Program-made: the position numbers and the translations under genes
Source of the DNA: Hyphomicrobiales bacterium
GTDB taxonomy: Bacteria; Pseudomonadota; Alphaproteobacteria; Rhizobiales; Beijerinckiaceae
Direction of reading: 5' to 3'
NCBI GenBank assembly: GCA_019247605.1
Contig: JAFBAS010000100.1
Location: 1 to 64,000, forward strand
Length of the DNA: 64,000 nt
The notes under the pieces: generated by a model
Told to the model about the DNA's origin: nothing
Database searches by the model: none
What the model saw: the letters and a program-made list of their open reading frames with translations, nothing else
Part shown: piece after piece, positions 1 through 9,636 of the stretch
How positions within the stretch are numbered: position 1 is the first letter of the stretch
How the letters are laid out: each line of letters begins with the position of its first letter

Positions 1-1
1 C

Positions 2-91
2 CTGCCGGCCGAAGAATTCTCCGTGCTCAACGGGCTCGACAAGACCGCTCATATAGACGCGGGAACCCAGTACAAGGTGGTGGGGGAGTAG
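2..91 (+). CDS. C-terminal end of a protein, possibly an M48-family Zn-protease (truncated by window edge)
   Basis: Open frame from base 2 ends LPAEEFSVLNGLDKTAHIDAGTQYKVVGE*, resembling the C-terminal tail of alphaproteobacterial M48 peptidases; too short to be sure. Confidence 0.45.
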   Translation: MPAEEFSVLNGLDKTAHIDAGTQYKVVGE

Positions 92-283
92 CGTCCCGAT
101 TTGCGCCCATCACCGCGGAATTGCTCCGCTCTTGCCCGTGAAAGCCGGCATCCAGAATTTCATTTCGTAAGCCGGAAAAGGTCTGAAGCCTCGCTCGCGC
201 GAGGATGGGCGGAGGCGCTGGTGCACGGTTGAGCGGAACGTGGAGGCACGTGGACACGCGTGAGCGGATCGCCCAGCCCCGCC

Positions 284-832
284 TCAATCCCAGCCGAAGG
301 CCGTGCTCTCGTAAATGGATTTGCCGAAGCGCCCGGTCGAGCGCTTGAGGATGCGTCCGCCGAGGCGCGTGTAAAAGGCGAGCGCTCGTTCGTTGCCGCT
401 CAGTGCCCAGACGGCAACGCCCTTCAAGCCGGCGCCGCGCGCATTCGCTCGCGTGGCGCGAAACAGTCGCACGCCGAGGCCGAGCCCCTGGAATTCCGGG
501 GCGAGGTAGAGCTCGTAGATCTCCGCTTCCTGCGTCAGCCAGGGTGAGCGGTTGCGGCCATAGCTCGCATAGCCCGCGATCCTGTCCTGATGATCGAGCA
601 CGTTGATGCGAGCACCGCGCCGGATCGCCGATCGCCACCACGAGGCGCCGCGCCGCGCGACCATTCGCTCGAGCTCGACGCCTGGGATGATGCCCCGATA
701 CGCCTCGCGCCAGGCGGCATCATGCACGCTCTCGATGCCACGTGCATCGTCGACCTCCGCCGGACGAATGGTGATGGCGGTCTGCGTCATGACGACAAGC
801 GTAGGACGCGTTCGGCGCGGGTGCAAGCCCAA
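284..832 (-). CDS. GNAT family N-acetyltransferase
   Basis: ITIRPAEVDDARGIESVHDAAWREAYRGIIPG...LYLAPEFQGLGLGVRLFRA...WALSGNERALAFYTRLGG, typical GNAT motifs. Confidence 0.85.
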   Translation of the reverse strand: MGLHPRRTRPTLVVMTQTAITIRPAEVDDARGIESVHDAAWREAYRGIIPGVELERMVARRGASWWRSAIRRGARINVLDHQDRIAGYASYGRNRSPWLTQEAEIYELYLAPEFQGLGLGVRLFRATRANARGAGLKGVAVWALSGNERALAFYTRLGGRILKRSTGRFGKSIYESTAFGWD

Positions 833-1003
833 TGCGAAGCTTGTGGATGCGACGCGCAGGCTTGACCGCTTTGTCGAAATGCGGCTCCCGTTCCGAACCG
901 TCCCGTGGCGGTTTTGTCACCCGACATGCGCGGCGGACGAGGTGACCGGCGCGGCGCCGCATGATAGTCGGATGCCAAGCCTAGCCATGCCACTCCCGCG
1001 ATC

Positions 1004-2017
1004 TTGATTGCCATGACTTTCTTTCGCCCCAGCAAAGCACGCCGCATGCCGGCTCTCGCGCTCCTCGCCTGCGGCGCGCTCGCCGGCCTTTGCGCGCGCG
1101 CCACCGCGCTCGCTGCGGAGACGCGCCCAGCGCCACTTGCGGTCGACGTGACCAATGCGAGCGAAGCGGAGAGCTGCGCCGAGAAAGACAATGTGACGGT
1201 GACGTTCGCCTCGCCACGCCTGCGGCGCTTTCGCATCGAGGCGGTGCACCCTGCCTATATCGGGGCGGTCACGGGCGATGGCGAAAGCCGCGAACCCGAC
1301 TGGACGGATTGCGACATCGCCCATGGCGAGGAGACCGCTGCGCCGACCGAGCGCCGCATCACCTTTTATGAATCGCCGTTCCTTTGGGTGACGGGTTATG
1401 AATTCTCCGATTACTGGCGCCGGCGCGACGTGCCGGTGCGCATCGGTGACCGGGTCGAGCACAACCTCACCATGGTGCAGCTTTGGATTTTCGTGCACGG
1501 CAAGGCCGAGCAGGTCCTCGTCTTCTACCCGACGGACGGCATTTGGCGCATTCACCCGCTGCCTCCGGCGCACCTTCCCTGGAGCGCCTATGGTTCCTCG
1601 TTCTTCGTCGGGCCTGTCCAAATGAAGGAGAGGCCCGTCGTCGAAATCAAGGAGGTCGGGTTTGATCCGGCAAGCAAGAGCTTTCGTCTCACCTTCGCCG
1701 ATGGCGGTCATGGCGAGGTGAAGGTCACCGACGTCGACGAGAGCCACATCACGCTCGATGTCGCCTTCGACCAGGCGATCGAGAACGAGCCCTTCGCGGC
1801 CTTGCGCTCGATGTACGTCACCGAATTCAACGCGGACGTGGCGCGCATCGCGCTGCAACGGCCTGAGGCCAGGAGCTGGCTCGAAGAGCCGATCATGAAC
1901 TTTCACGGCGCCAAGGCGACGAAGGCGTGGATGGGACGCCTCGTGCCTTCGCGCCACAACATCAGCGCGCCGGACCTCGTCTTCAGTGGCTTCACGTCGG
2001 GTGAGGCCGCTCCATGA
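1004..2017 (+). CDS. Hypothetical secreted protein
   Basis: 337 aa ORF with N-terminal signal-like segment (ALALLACGALAGLCARATALAAE); ATGA overlap with nudC downstream. Confidence 0.7.
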   Translation: MIAMTFFRPSKARRMPALALLACGALAGLCARATALAAETRPAPLAVDVTNASEAESCAEKDNVTVTFASPRLRRFRIEAVHPAYIGAVTGDGESREPDWTDCDIAHGEETAAPTERRITFYESPFLWVTGYEFSDYWRRRDVPVRIGDRVEHNLTMVQLWIFVHGKAEQVLVFYPTDGIWRIHPLPPAHLPWSAYGSSFFVGPVQMKERPVVEIKEVGFDPASKSFRLTFADGGHGEVKVTDVDESHITLDVAFDQAIENEPFAALRSMYVTEFNADVARIALQRPEARSWLEEPIMNFHGAKATKAWMGRLVPSRHNISAPDLVFSGFTSGEAAP

Positions 2018-2955
2018 ACGACCTCACGAGTGCCTTCCAGGAGCTTTCGGCCCGCACGGGCTATTCGGTCAATCCAATCGAGCGGCTTTCCGAGCGGCGC
2101 GAGGATGCTGGCTTCGTTGCCGAATGTGCGGCGGACGCTTCGGCGCAGACGCTGCTCGTCGCCGGGGAAGCGATGATCCTTCGCCGGGAGGGCGAAACGA
2201 TCACGTCGTTTTTTCCCTTGCGAGGCATCGAAGCGCGAGAGACGAGGCTCGAGCGCGCCTTTCTCGGACTTGACGGCAAACGCCCGGTCTTCGCAACCCT
2301 CATCGCGCCCGATCGCGCGGAGGCGCTCAAGCAAGAGGGGCTTCTCGCGATCGACCTGCGCTCGATCGCCATGCAAGGCCTCGTGCCGCCGCCCGAGCTC
2401 GGGCTTCTCGCCGAGGCCAAGGCGCTGATGAACTGGCATCAACGCCACCGCTTCTGCGCCAATTGTGGCGCGCCGAGCCGGCCCTCCGTATCCGGCTTCC
2501 GGCGCGATTGCCCAAGCTGCAACACACAGCATTTCCCGCGCACCGATCCGGTCGCGATCATGCTTGCCGTGCGCGAGGACAAGTGCCTTCTCGGTCGCAG
2601 CGCGCGGTTTGCGAGCCGCGTCTATTCGGCGCTCGCCGGCTTCATCGAGCATGGGGAGACGATCGAGTCGGCGGTCCGTCGCGAGATCAAAGAGGAGGCG
2701 GGCGTCGCTTGCGGGCGCGTGACCTATCTCGCCTCGCAACCCTGGCCGTTCCCGATGTCGCTCATGATCGGCTGCCATGCCGAGGCGCTCACGGACGAGA
2801 TCGTCATCGATCGCGAGGAGCTCGAGGATGCGCGCTGGTTCAGCCGTGCCGAATGCAGCTCGATCCTCGCGGGCACACATCCGCAAGGCGTGGCCTGCCC
2901 GGCTCCCTTCGCCATCGCGCATTGGCTGATCAGGAGTTTCGTCGAGGCGGGCTGA
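2014..2955 (+). CDS. nudC: NAD(+) diphosphatase, Nudix
   Basis: Zn ribbon HRFCANCGAPSRPSVSGFRRDCPSC and Nudix box GFIEHGETIESAVRREIKEEAGV. Confidence 0.93.
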   Translation: MNDLTSAFQELSARTGYSVNPIERLSERREDAGFVAECAADASAQTLLVAGEAMILRREGETITSFFPLRGIEARETRLERAFLGLDGKRPVFATLIAPDRAEALKQEGLLAIDLRSIAMQGLVPPPELGLLAEAKALMNWHQRHRFCANCGAPSRPSVSGFRRDCPSCNTQHFPRTDPVAIMLAVREDKCLLGRSARFASRVYSALAGFIEHGETIESAVRREIKEEAGVACGRVTYLASQPWPFPMSLMIGCHAEALTDEIVIDREELEDARWFSRAECSSILAGTHPQGVACPAPFAIAHWLIRSFVEAG

Positions 2956-2958
2956 ATT

Positions 2959-3345
2959 TCACAAAAGCTTTGCGCCTCGCTCCGCGAGAAGCTCGCGAAG
3001 CACGGAGCGGTGGCAGCGCTGCTCGTTCTCACAATAGCAGCCGATCGAGAACCGCGCGTCATGCGAGAGGGCCGCGAGAAGGTCGAGCGTCCGCCTCGGC
3101 ATCGGCTCGTTCATCTCGGCCCGGAAAGCGCGAACGAAGGCTCGCCATTCTTTTTCGCTCCGCGCAGATCTTGCGTGCGAGACAAGATCGGCGCTCGGGG
3201 CGAGATCGGGGTACCAGACGTCGAACCAATTCTGAGAGGCGTAGCTCTGCTTGGGGACGCCGCGAGGCGGGCGCCGCACCGCGCCGATTCGCGTACCCTC
3301 CTGCGGGAAGCGAGGGGTGCCGAGACGCAGGATGCGTAACGCCAT
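2959..3345 (-). CDS. DUF488 family protein
   Basis: MALRILRLGTPR...YASQNWFDVWYPDLAPS...FSIGCYCENEQRCHRSVLRELLAERGA, DUF488-like; start trimmed from the ORF track. Confidence 0.8.
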   Translation of the reverse strand: MALRILRLGTPRFPQEGTRIGAVRRPPRGVPKQSYASQNWFDVWYPDLAPSADLVSHARSARSEKEWRAFVRAFRAEMNEPMPRRTLDLLAALSHDARFSIGCYCENEQRCHRSVLRELLAERGAKLL

Positions 3346-3565
3346 GAGATCACCTCGCGAGGATTTGCGCCGGCGAGGCACTCTCGCACGAGCGCGCCAC
3401 ACGAAGAATGCAAAGCCTAGCGCATTCTGATGCGATCTCGCCAGCCGACCCAACGGCGCACTTCGCCGTTTCAAGCTGCGACCGTCGCCCGGCTCGTCTG
3501 CGGCCTTGCCAGCCGGGCGGGGCTTGCCTATGGCATCACGCTTCCTTCTCGGACGGACAATTCTC

Positions 3566-4675
3566 ATGACTCACAAGCTTCTTCTCTTGCCCGGCGACGG
3601 CATCGGTCCCGAGGTGATGGCCGAGGCCGAAAAGACCTTGCGCGCGCTCAAGGAGATCGGCATCGCTTCCTTCGAGACCGAGCGCGACCTCGTGGGTGGC
3701 TGCGCCTACGACGCGCACAAGGTCGCGATCACCGAGGACGCGATGCGCCGCGCCGAGGAAGCGGACGCGGTTCTCTTCGGTGCCGTGGGCGGTCCCAAAT
3801 GGGACAAGGTCGGTTACGATGTGCGCCCGGAGGCTGGGCTTTTGCGGCTGCGCAAGGATCTCGGGCTCTTCGCCAACATCCGTCCCGCCATCTGCTACCC
3901 CGCGCTCGCCGACGCCTCTTCGCTGAAGCGCGAGGTGGTCGAGGGCCTCGACATCGTCATCCTGCGCGAGCTGACGGGAGGGGTTTATTTCGGCGAGCCC
4001 AAGGAGATCGTGACGCTCGAGAACGGTGACAAGCGCGCCGTCGACACGCAGGTCTACACCACGCCCGAGATCGAGCGCATCGCGCGCGTCGCCTTCGAGC
4101 TCGCTCGCAAGCGGCGGAACAAGGTGACCTCGTCCGACAAGCGCAACGTGATGAAATCGGGGGTGCTGTGGACCAACACCGTCAACGCCTTGCATCAGGC
4201 CGAATATGCCGACGTCAAGCTCGAGCATCAGCTCGCCGACGCGCTCGGCATGCAACTCGTGCGCTGGCCGAAGCAATTCGACGTCATCGTGACCGACAAC
4301 CTCTTCGGCGATATGCTTTCCGACGTGGCGGCGATGCTCACCGGCTCGCTCGGCATGCTGCCTTCGGCTTCGCTCGGCGCCGAGGACAAGAAGAGCAAAA
4401 AGCGCAAGGCGCTCTACGAGCCGGTACATGGCTCGGCGCCCGACATCGCCGGCAAGGGCTTGGCGAATCCGATCGCGATGATCGGCTCGCTCGCGATGTG
4501 CCTTCGCTATTCCTTCGGCCTGGGGGAAGCGGCGGACGCGCTCGAGAAAGCGGTCGCGAATGTGCTTGCCTCGGGCTTGCGCACAAAAGACATCGCCGCG
4601 CCGGGCGCGAATGCGATCGGCACCACCGGGATGGGAGATGCGGTGGTCACGGAGCTGCGCCGCACGCTCAAGTGA
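3566..4675 (+). CDS. leuB: 3-isopropylmalate dehydrogenase
   Basis: [23 protein letters not shown]...[19 protein letters not shown]...[28 protein letters not shown]...[19 protein letters not shown]. Confidence 0.96.
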   Translation: MTHKLLLLPGDGIGPEVMAEAEKTLRALKEIGIASFETERDLVGGCAYDAHKVAITEDAMRRAEEADAVLFGAVGGPKWDKVGYDVRPEAGLLRLRKDLGLFANIRPAICYPALADASSLKREVVEGLDIVILRELTGGVYFGEPKEIVTLENGDKRAVDTQVYTTPEIERIARVAFELARKRRNKVTSSDKRNVMKSGVLWTNTVNALHQAEYADVKLEHQLADALGMQLVRWPKQFDVIVTDNLFGDMLSDVAAMLTGSLGMLPSASLGAEDKKSKKRKALYEPVHGSAPDIAGKGLANPIAMIGSLAMCLRYSFGLGEAADALEKAVANVLASGLRTKDIAAPGANAIGTTGMGDAVVTELRRTLK

Positions 4676-4680
4676 GACAG

Positions 4681-4703
4681 GCGCTACCCCACCTGGGTAG
4701 CGC
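4681..4703 (+). terminator. Perfect inverted repeat just after leuB, candidate terminator/3' stabilising hairpin
   Basis: GCGCTACCC-cacct-GGGTAGCGC (9-bp arms, 5-nt loop) 6 nt after the leuB stop; no clear T-tract. Confidence 0.5.
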
Positions 4704-4790
4704 AGAGAGTCGCTCGAAATCCCTTCCCCGTTCTTTCCCACAAAACGGAGGGAACGCTGCGGCTGGGCGGGAATATTCGAAGGTTTGTGC

Positions 4791-5111
4791 TCAGGGTCCG
4801 CTGAGCGGACCGAAATCGAGATGATCGATGAGCGGAACGGGTTGCTCGGGAAGCGGCGGGCGCCCGTAGTGATTGGTGTACGAGTAGATCGGAAAATACG
4901 GGTATTGCGACGCGTACACGTAATTCGACAATGAGCCGACCGGCACGACCGGTCCCGGGTCGAGGAAGCTGCGCGGCGGCACTTCGACCACGAAGGGCGC
5001 ATGCGCGGGCACCCTGTAACGATAGCGATGCTGGCTTGCGGCGTCGGCCGAAGATGGCCCGAAAGCGCCGGCAGCCAGGACGGCGATCGCCAGAATTGCG
5101 GAAAAGCGCAT
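4791..5111 (-). CDS. Small secreted hypothetical protein
   Basis: 106 aa with signal peptide MRFSAILAIAVLAAGAFGPSSADA and Pro/Tyr-rich mature region. Confidence 0.6.
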   Translation of the reverse strand: MRFSAILAIAVLAAGAFGPSSADAASQHRYRYRVPAHAPFVVEVPPRSFLDPGPVVPVGSLSNYVYASQYPYFPIYSYTNHYGRPPLPEQPVPLIDHLDFGPLSGP

Positions 5112-5258
5112 TAGGATATTCCTTCGTGTCGATCGAGCATGTTGGCGTCCGATCGAGTCGCCATCAGGGCTTCGCGTCCTGCTTTGGCGATTCGCCTCGG
5201 TCAGTTCATGTGGACCGTTCAGGCGCCCTCGTCAAAGGGGCACACGAAGATATGATCG

Positions 5259-6257
5259 TCACGGTATACGCCGCCGGCGCGGCTTCGTTCCCCTCGGGCG
5301 AGGCACAATGGTCTCAAGAAGCGCCTCCATGCTGGCCGCGGAAGCCGAAATCGAAGGCGAGCTCTTTCCCACGACGGTCGAAGCGGCCGCGGGAAGCGCC
5401 TTGCATTCGAGGCGCCGGGCGCGCGCCGACGCGAAGGCTTCCCGCATCGCCTCGTCCTCCATGTTTCCAGAGATCTCGAGGCGGTCGATGAGGCAGGAAA
5501 GCTCGCTGGTGAGCACATGAGTGCCCTCGGGCGGGCAATACCAGCCGAGAAGCCGCAACGCCTCACCCGGAACAGCGCGGCGGAAGGCGAGGCAGGATCG
5601 CTCGACGCCATTCGCGGACAGCCTCGTTTCGGCGCTCTCCATTTCGCCGAATCTGCTCAGCAACGGCTCGCCCGGCGAAGCTTTTGCGACGGCGACCCCG
5701 GCCGCCGCGGCGCGCCGTGAAAGATCGACGAAGAACGGCGCCGCCTCACCCGCTTTGTTTCCGCTATTCGAGATCGCGACTTCCATGAAGAGCTTGTCGG
5801 CACGCGAAGCCACACCGAACACGAGCCGATCCTCACGGCCGTTGCCGAAGGTCGAACGCACGGCCTCATAGATCCTTTCCGTGTTCGAGAGCTCGGCCGC
5901 GTCGAGCGAGAAGAGCGGGGTGGGATGCGCGATCTGCGACCAGGACGGCGTGCCGCCAGCCGGCGATGCCTCCCGCGAAGCCAGCCTCGGCTCCTCGGCC
6001 ATGCTGGCCCCGCCACGCGCAGGCAGGAACAGGAGAGCGGCCAGCAACATGCAGATGAACGCCGATCCGAAAAGCATGATGCTCGCAGAAGCGCCCGCCC
6101 GGCGCCTCCCGAGGCTTTCGATACGCGCCAGACGCGCCGCCTCGCCCGCGCTCACGGCTCCGAGCTTTCGCGCCGCCCATTCTCCCGATCCGCGCGTCAG
6201 GGCACCAACTGCCCTTTCGGCTCTTGCGTCCCGCATGACGAAAGTCGCTCCCCGCAT
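5259..6257 (-). CDS. Hypothetical membrane-anchored protein
   Basis: 332 aa, one TM segment (SIMLFGSAFICMLLAALLFLPA); start may be internal (MRDARAER, near 6236). Confidence 0.6.
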   Translation of the reverse strand: MRGATFVMRDARAERAVGALTRGSGEWAARKLGAVSAGEAARLARIESLGRRRAGASASIMLFGSAFICMLLAALLFLPARGGASMAEEPRLASREASPAGGTPSWSQIAHPTPLFSLDAAELSNTERIYEAVRSTFGNGREDRLVFGVASRADKLFMEVAISNSGNKAGEAAPFFVDLSRRAAAAGVAVAKASPGEPLLSRFGEMESAETRLSANGVERSCLAFRRAVPGEALRLLGWYCPPEGTHVLTSELSCLIDRLEISGNMEDEAMREAFASARARRLECKALPAAASTVVGKSSPSISASAASMEALLETIVPRPRGTKPRRRRIP

Positions 6258-6447
6258 CCCGCGCCAAAACGGCGAAGGAGGGAAGCTGTGGGAGAAGCTT
6301 CACCTTGCGGTTACCGCCTCAATGTTCGATCCAAACAGGGTGAACGCCCGGTTACCGAGGGCAGCGATGACGCAAGGGGCAGCGCCGCGCGGCGCGCCGC
6401 ATCATTGAAACCGGGAGAATTTGCTCGCGCGCCGCCGTCGAAGCTTG

Positions 6448-6822
6448 CTACGCCGCCTTCGCGACCGGCGGCAGCGCGGCTTTCGCCTTCTCGACCACGG
6501 CGTTGAAAGCCGCCGGCTCATGCATCGCGAGGTCGGCGAGCACCTTGCGATCGACGCCCACACCGGCCTTCGTGAGGCCATCGATGAACCGGCTGTAGGT
6601 GAGGCCGTGCTCGCGCACCGCCGCGTTGAGCCGCTGGATCCACAACGCTCTGAAATTGCGCTTGCGCACCTTGCGGTCGCGATAGGCGTATTGCATCGCC
6701 TTCTCGACCGCTTGCTTGGCGACACGAATGGTGTTCTTGCGGCGGCCATAATAGCCCTTCGCCGCCTTGATGACTTTCTTGTGCTTGGCGTGAGAGGTCA
6801 CGCCGCGTTTCACACGGGCCAT
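6448..6822 (-). CDS. rplT: 50S ribosomal protein L20
   Basis: [70 protein letters not shown]. Confidence 0.98.
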   Translation of the reverse strand: MARVKRGVTSHAKHKKVIKAAKGYYGRRKNTIRVAKQAVEKAMQYAYRDRKVRKRNFRALWIQRLNAAVREHGLTYSRFIDGLTKAGVGVDRKVLADLAMHEPAAFNAVVEKAKAALPPVAKAA

Positions 6823-6856
6823 GGGTCAAGCTCCAATATTCATGAAGGCCGAAGGC

Positions 6857-7060
6857 TCAGATGCCGTTCGGCAGGAAATATTTGCGGATCACACGTCCGT
6901 CGGACTCCGACAGGACCGTCGTGCCGCGCTGATTGCGGATCTGCTTTTGTGTCCGCTTGATCATGCCATGGCGCTTGTTCGCCTGGCCAGATACGACTTT
7001 TCCGGTCGCGGTGAGCTTGAAGCGCTTTTTGGCGCCCGATTTCGTCTTCAGCTTGGGCAT
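6857..7060 (-). CDS. rpmI: 50S ribosomal protein L35
   Basis: [67 protein letters not shown]. Confidence 0.97.
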   Translation of the reverse strand: MPKLKTKSGAKKRFKLTATGKVVSGQANKRHGMIKRTQKQIRNQRGTTVLSESDGRVIRKYFLPNGI

Positions 7061-7282
7061 TTCGCATCCTTTCCAAAAGGCCTCGGGTTGCTCCCTTCGA
7101 CGGGAGCTCTTCCGGCCGGAACTGCTCTTCGGAGCGTTCGGAACCGCCACGGCAGCCCTTTTGGCCGGGCGGTTCGCTCAAGCGGCGGTCTATGGCAGAG
7201 CACGAGCGGAAATGCAACGCCGACACGCCGCACAACTACTGCTTTCGTCAACGAATGCCGGGGAATTCAACCCGGTGGGCAC

Positions 7283-7405
7283 GGCGCCCGCCATGCCGTT
7301 CGGCTGCGGTCCGATCACGGCGCCGAGATAGGCCGAGAAGGTGAAGAGCGGCCCCGGTACGGCTTGGGCCGCGCTATAGCCCGCGAGAAACAAATCGTTG
7401 CTCAC
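7283..7405 (-). pseudogene. Remnant of a ChrA-type chromate transporter
   Basis: Frame reads LFLAGYSAAQAVPGPLFTFSAYLGAVIGPQPNGMAGA, the characteristic ChrA GYGAAQAVPGPLFTFAAYLGA motif, with no flanking transporter sequence. Confidence 0.65.
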
Positions 7406-7439
7406 TTTTGTGACGCGAGGGCATCGACAGCCATGAGGC

Positions 7440-8165
7440 TCAAGCCATGTATTGTCCGCCGTTCACCGAGAGCGTCGAGCCAGTGATGAAACCGCCCTTG
7501 TCTCCGGCGAGGTAAAGGACGGCGGCTGCGATCTCATCGGCCTCGCCGAGACGTCCGACTGGAATCTGCGGCAGGATCTTGGTCTTGAGCACCTCGGCAG
7601 GCACGGCTCGCACCATCTCGGTCGCGATGTAACCGGGAGCGATCACGTTCACGGTGATCCCCTTATTCGCGTTCTCCTGCGCCAGGGCCTTGGTGAAGCC
7701 GATCACACCGGCTTTCGCGGTCGAGTAATTCACCTGGCCCATTTGACCTTTCTGACCGTTGATCGAGGAGATCGAGATGATGCGCCCGAAACCGCGCGCC
7801 CGCATGCCCTCGATCACCGGGCGCGTCATGTTGAACAAGGAATCGAGATTGGTGCGGATGACGGCGGACCAGTGCTCCGGCGTCATGCGATGGAACATCG
7901 TGTCTCTCGTGATGCCGGCATTGTTGACCAGCACATCGACCGGCCCGAGCTCGGCCTCGACCTTGGCGACGCCGTCGGAGCAAGCCTTGGGGTCACCAAC
8001 GTCCCATTTGTAAACCGCGACACCCGTTTCCTTCTTGAATTTCTCGGCTGCAGCGTCATTGCCGCCATAGGTTGCAGCCACCTTGTAGCCCGCCTCCTTG
8101 AGCCCTTTCGAAATCGCTTCGCCGATGCCTCGCGTGCCGCCGGTGACGATCGCAATCTTGGACAT
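7440..8165 (-). CDS. phaB: Acetoacetyl-CoA reductase
   Basis: SDR: VTGGTRGIGEAISKGLKEAGYKVAATYGGND...NNAGITRDTMFHRMTPEHW...GQVNYSTAKAGVIGFTKALAQE. Confidence 0.93.
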   Translation of the reverse strand: MSKIAIVTGGTRGIGEAISKGLKEAGYKVAATYGGNDAAAEKFKKETGVAVYKWDVGDPKACSDGVAKVEAELGPVDVLVNNAGITRDTMFHRMTPEHWSAVIRTNLDSLFNMTRPVIEGMRARGFGRIISISSINGQKGQMGQVNYSTAKAGVIGFTKALAQENANKGITVNVIAPGYIATEMVRAVPAEVLKTKILPQIPVGRLGEADEIAAAVLYLAGDKGGFITGSTLSVNGGQYMA

Positions 8166-8271
8166 GATGATCCTCCTTGCCGCTCGCTCGCTCGATCATG
8201 ACGGTATTCGCCGCATTTGTGATCGTTTCACAACAGGCGGGGGAAAGTCCACCTTGCGCCAAGACTTCAAT

Positions 8272-9636
8272 TCAAGCGTTCGCCGGCGAGGCTTTCGCCG
8301 ATGAAGCTCGGCTTGAGAGGAGAATATCTGGGGTCGTTTCGGAACGGCTCGGCGCCTTCGTCGCGGCGAGTGAGGGCTCGAGCATGCGATCGGTGGCTCG
8401 ATTGATGAACGCCACCCAGCGCTCGTTGAAAAGCGCGAATGGCACGGAAGCGAGGAACGAGCCGAGGATCGTTGCGACACCAGCGGCGAGGCCGGCCGTA
8501 AGCGCGCTAGACACCGGCGTCATCAAAATCAGCACCATGCATCCAAGCGAGCATAGGATGAGGATGTGGACGAGGTAGAGGGGAAACGAGAGCACGCCCA
8601 GAAGATGGGCGGCGCGGCCGGACATTCGCCGATGCAAGCCATCGGGCGCGAGTTCGATCGCGGCGATGAGGAGCGCGCTCGCCAGGATATGGATCACGGC
8701 CACGAAGGTAAGGTCGTCTGCCGCATGGCGTGAATGGAGCGCGCGCGCCAAAATCGAGAAGGCGCCGGTCTCGACGCCGGTGTAGCCCAGAAGATAGACG
8801 GCAAGGCCGAGGGCGACAGCCACGGCCCAGCCGGGCAGGAGGCGCGTTCGGGCAGGCAGAAAGGCGGCAAGCGCCACACCTGTCGGGAAAGCCGCGTAAA
8901 GCGACGAGCCAAAATAGCAAAAGAGCACCACCATCGCGATCATCGCGGCGCGCAGGGCCACGAGGCGCGAGGGCACCAGCGACACGAGCAAGGCGAGCCC
9001 GAAAGCAATGAAGCTTCCCGTCAATTCGGGCCGCATCGTCCACAGATTGCTGTCGTAATACGCCTTGCCGCGAAAAAAGGTGAGGAAGGCCCCCTGACCG
9101 AGCGCATCCCAGAACCCAGGCTTGAAACCTTCCCCGATCCCATAGGCGAAAAGGCTCAGCCATTCGGAGCCCGTGATCGCGCCACCTTCCTTGAAGCGAT
9201 AGGCGCCGAGCTTGAACAAGGCCCAGGAGGTGAGCGCCGCCAACAGCGCGGGGCCGGCAAGACGTGGCCAGCGCTTGATCGCGCCGCGCAGGATGATCTG
9301 ATGATCTCCGTCGATAAGAAAGCGCCTCGTCAACACGAACCCCGAGAGCACGAAGAACAAGGTCACGGCACTCGGGCCGTGAATGAGGCCGAACCAGATT
9401 TCGCCATCGAGCGAGGCTCCCGGCCATTTCTCGCGAAACACGCCCGACCATTGCGGAAAGAAGCCCACCGTTACATGCCAGAAAAGCACGGAGATCGCGG
9501 CAAGACCGCGCAGGGCTTCGAGAGGCAGGCTTTTGTGGCTCCCCTGGTTCATCGCGCGAGACTGCTTCATGGCGTGGACCCCGATTGAAGGAGCGAGGGC
9601 TTCCGCGGGCGCGGCTTGTGCATTCGCTTCCTTCAT
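8272..9636 (-). CDS. Acyltransferase 3 family membrane protein (OafA-like)
   Basis: LPLEALRGLAAISVLFWHV...HGPSAVTLFFVLSGFVLTRRFL, acyltransferase-3 motifs with multiple TM segments. Confidence 0.88.
   Translation of the reverse strand: MKEANAQAAPAEALAPSIGVHAMKQSRAMNQGSHKSLPLEALRGLAAISVLFWHVTVGFFPQWSGVFREKWPGASLDGEIWFGLIHGPSAVTLFFVLSGFVLTRRFLIDGDHQIILRGAIKRWPRLAGPALLAALTSWALFKLGAYRFKEGGAITGSEWLSLFAYGIGEGFKPGFWDALGQGAFLTFFRGKAYYDSNLWTMRPELTGSFIAFGLALLVSLVPSRLVALRAAMIAMVVLFCYFGSSLYAAFPTGVALAAFLPARTRLLPGWAVAVALGLAVYLLGYTGVETGAFSILARALHSRHAADDLTFVAVIHILASALLIAAIELAPDGLHRRMSGRAAHLLGVLSFPLYLVHILILCSLGCMVLILMTPVSSALTAGLAAGVATILGSFLASVPFALFNERWVAFINRATDRMLEPSLAATKAPSRSETTPDILLSSRASSAKASPANA

Noticed and set aside
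3536-5002. 488-aa minus-strand ORF over leuB
   Set aside because: Antisense to a clear leuB; no recognisable domain
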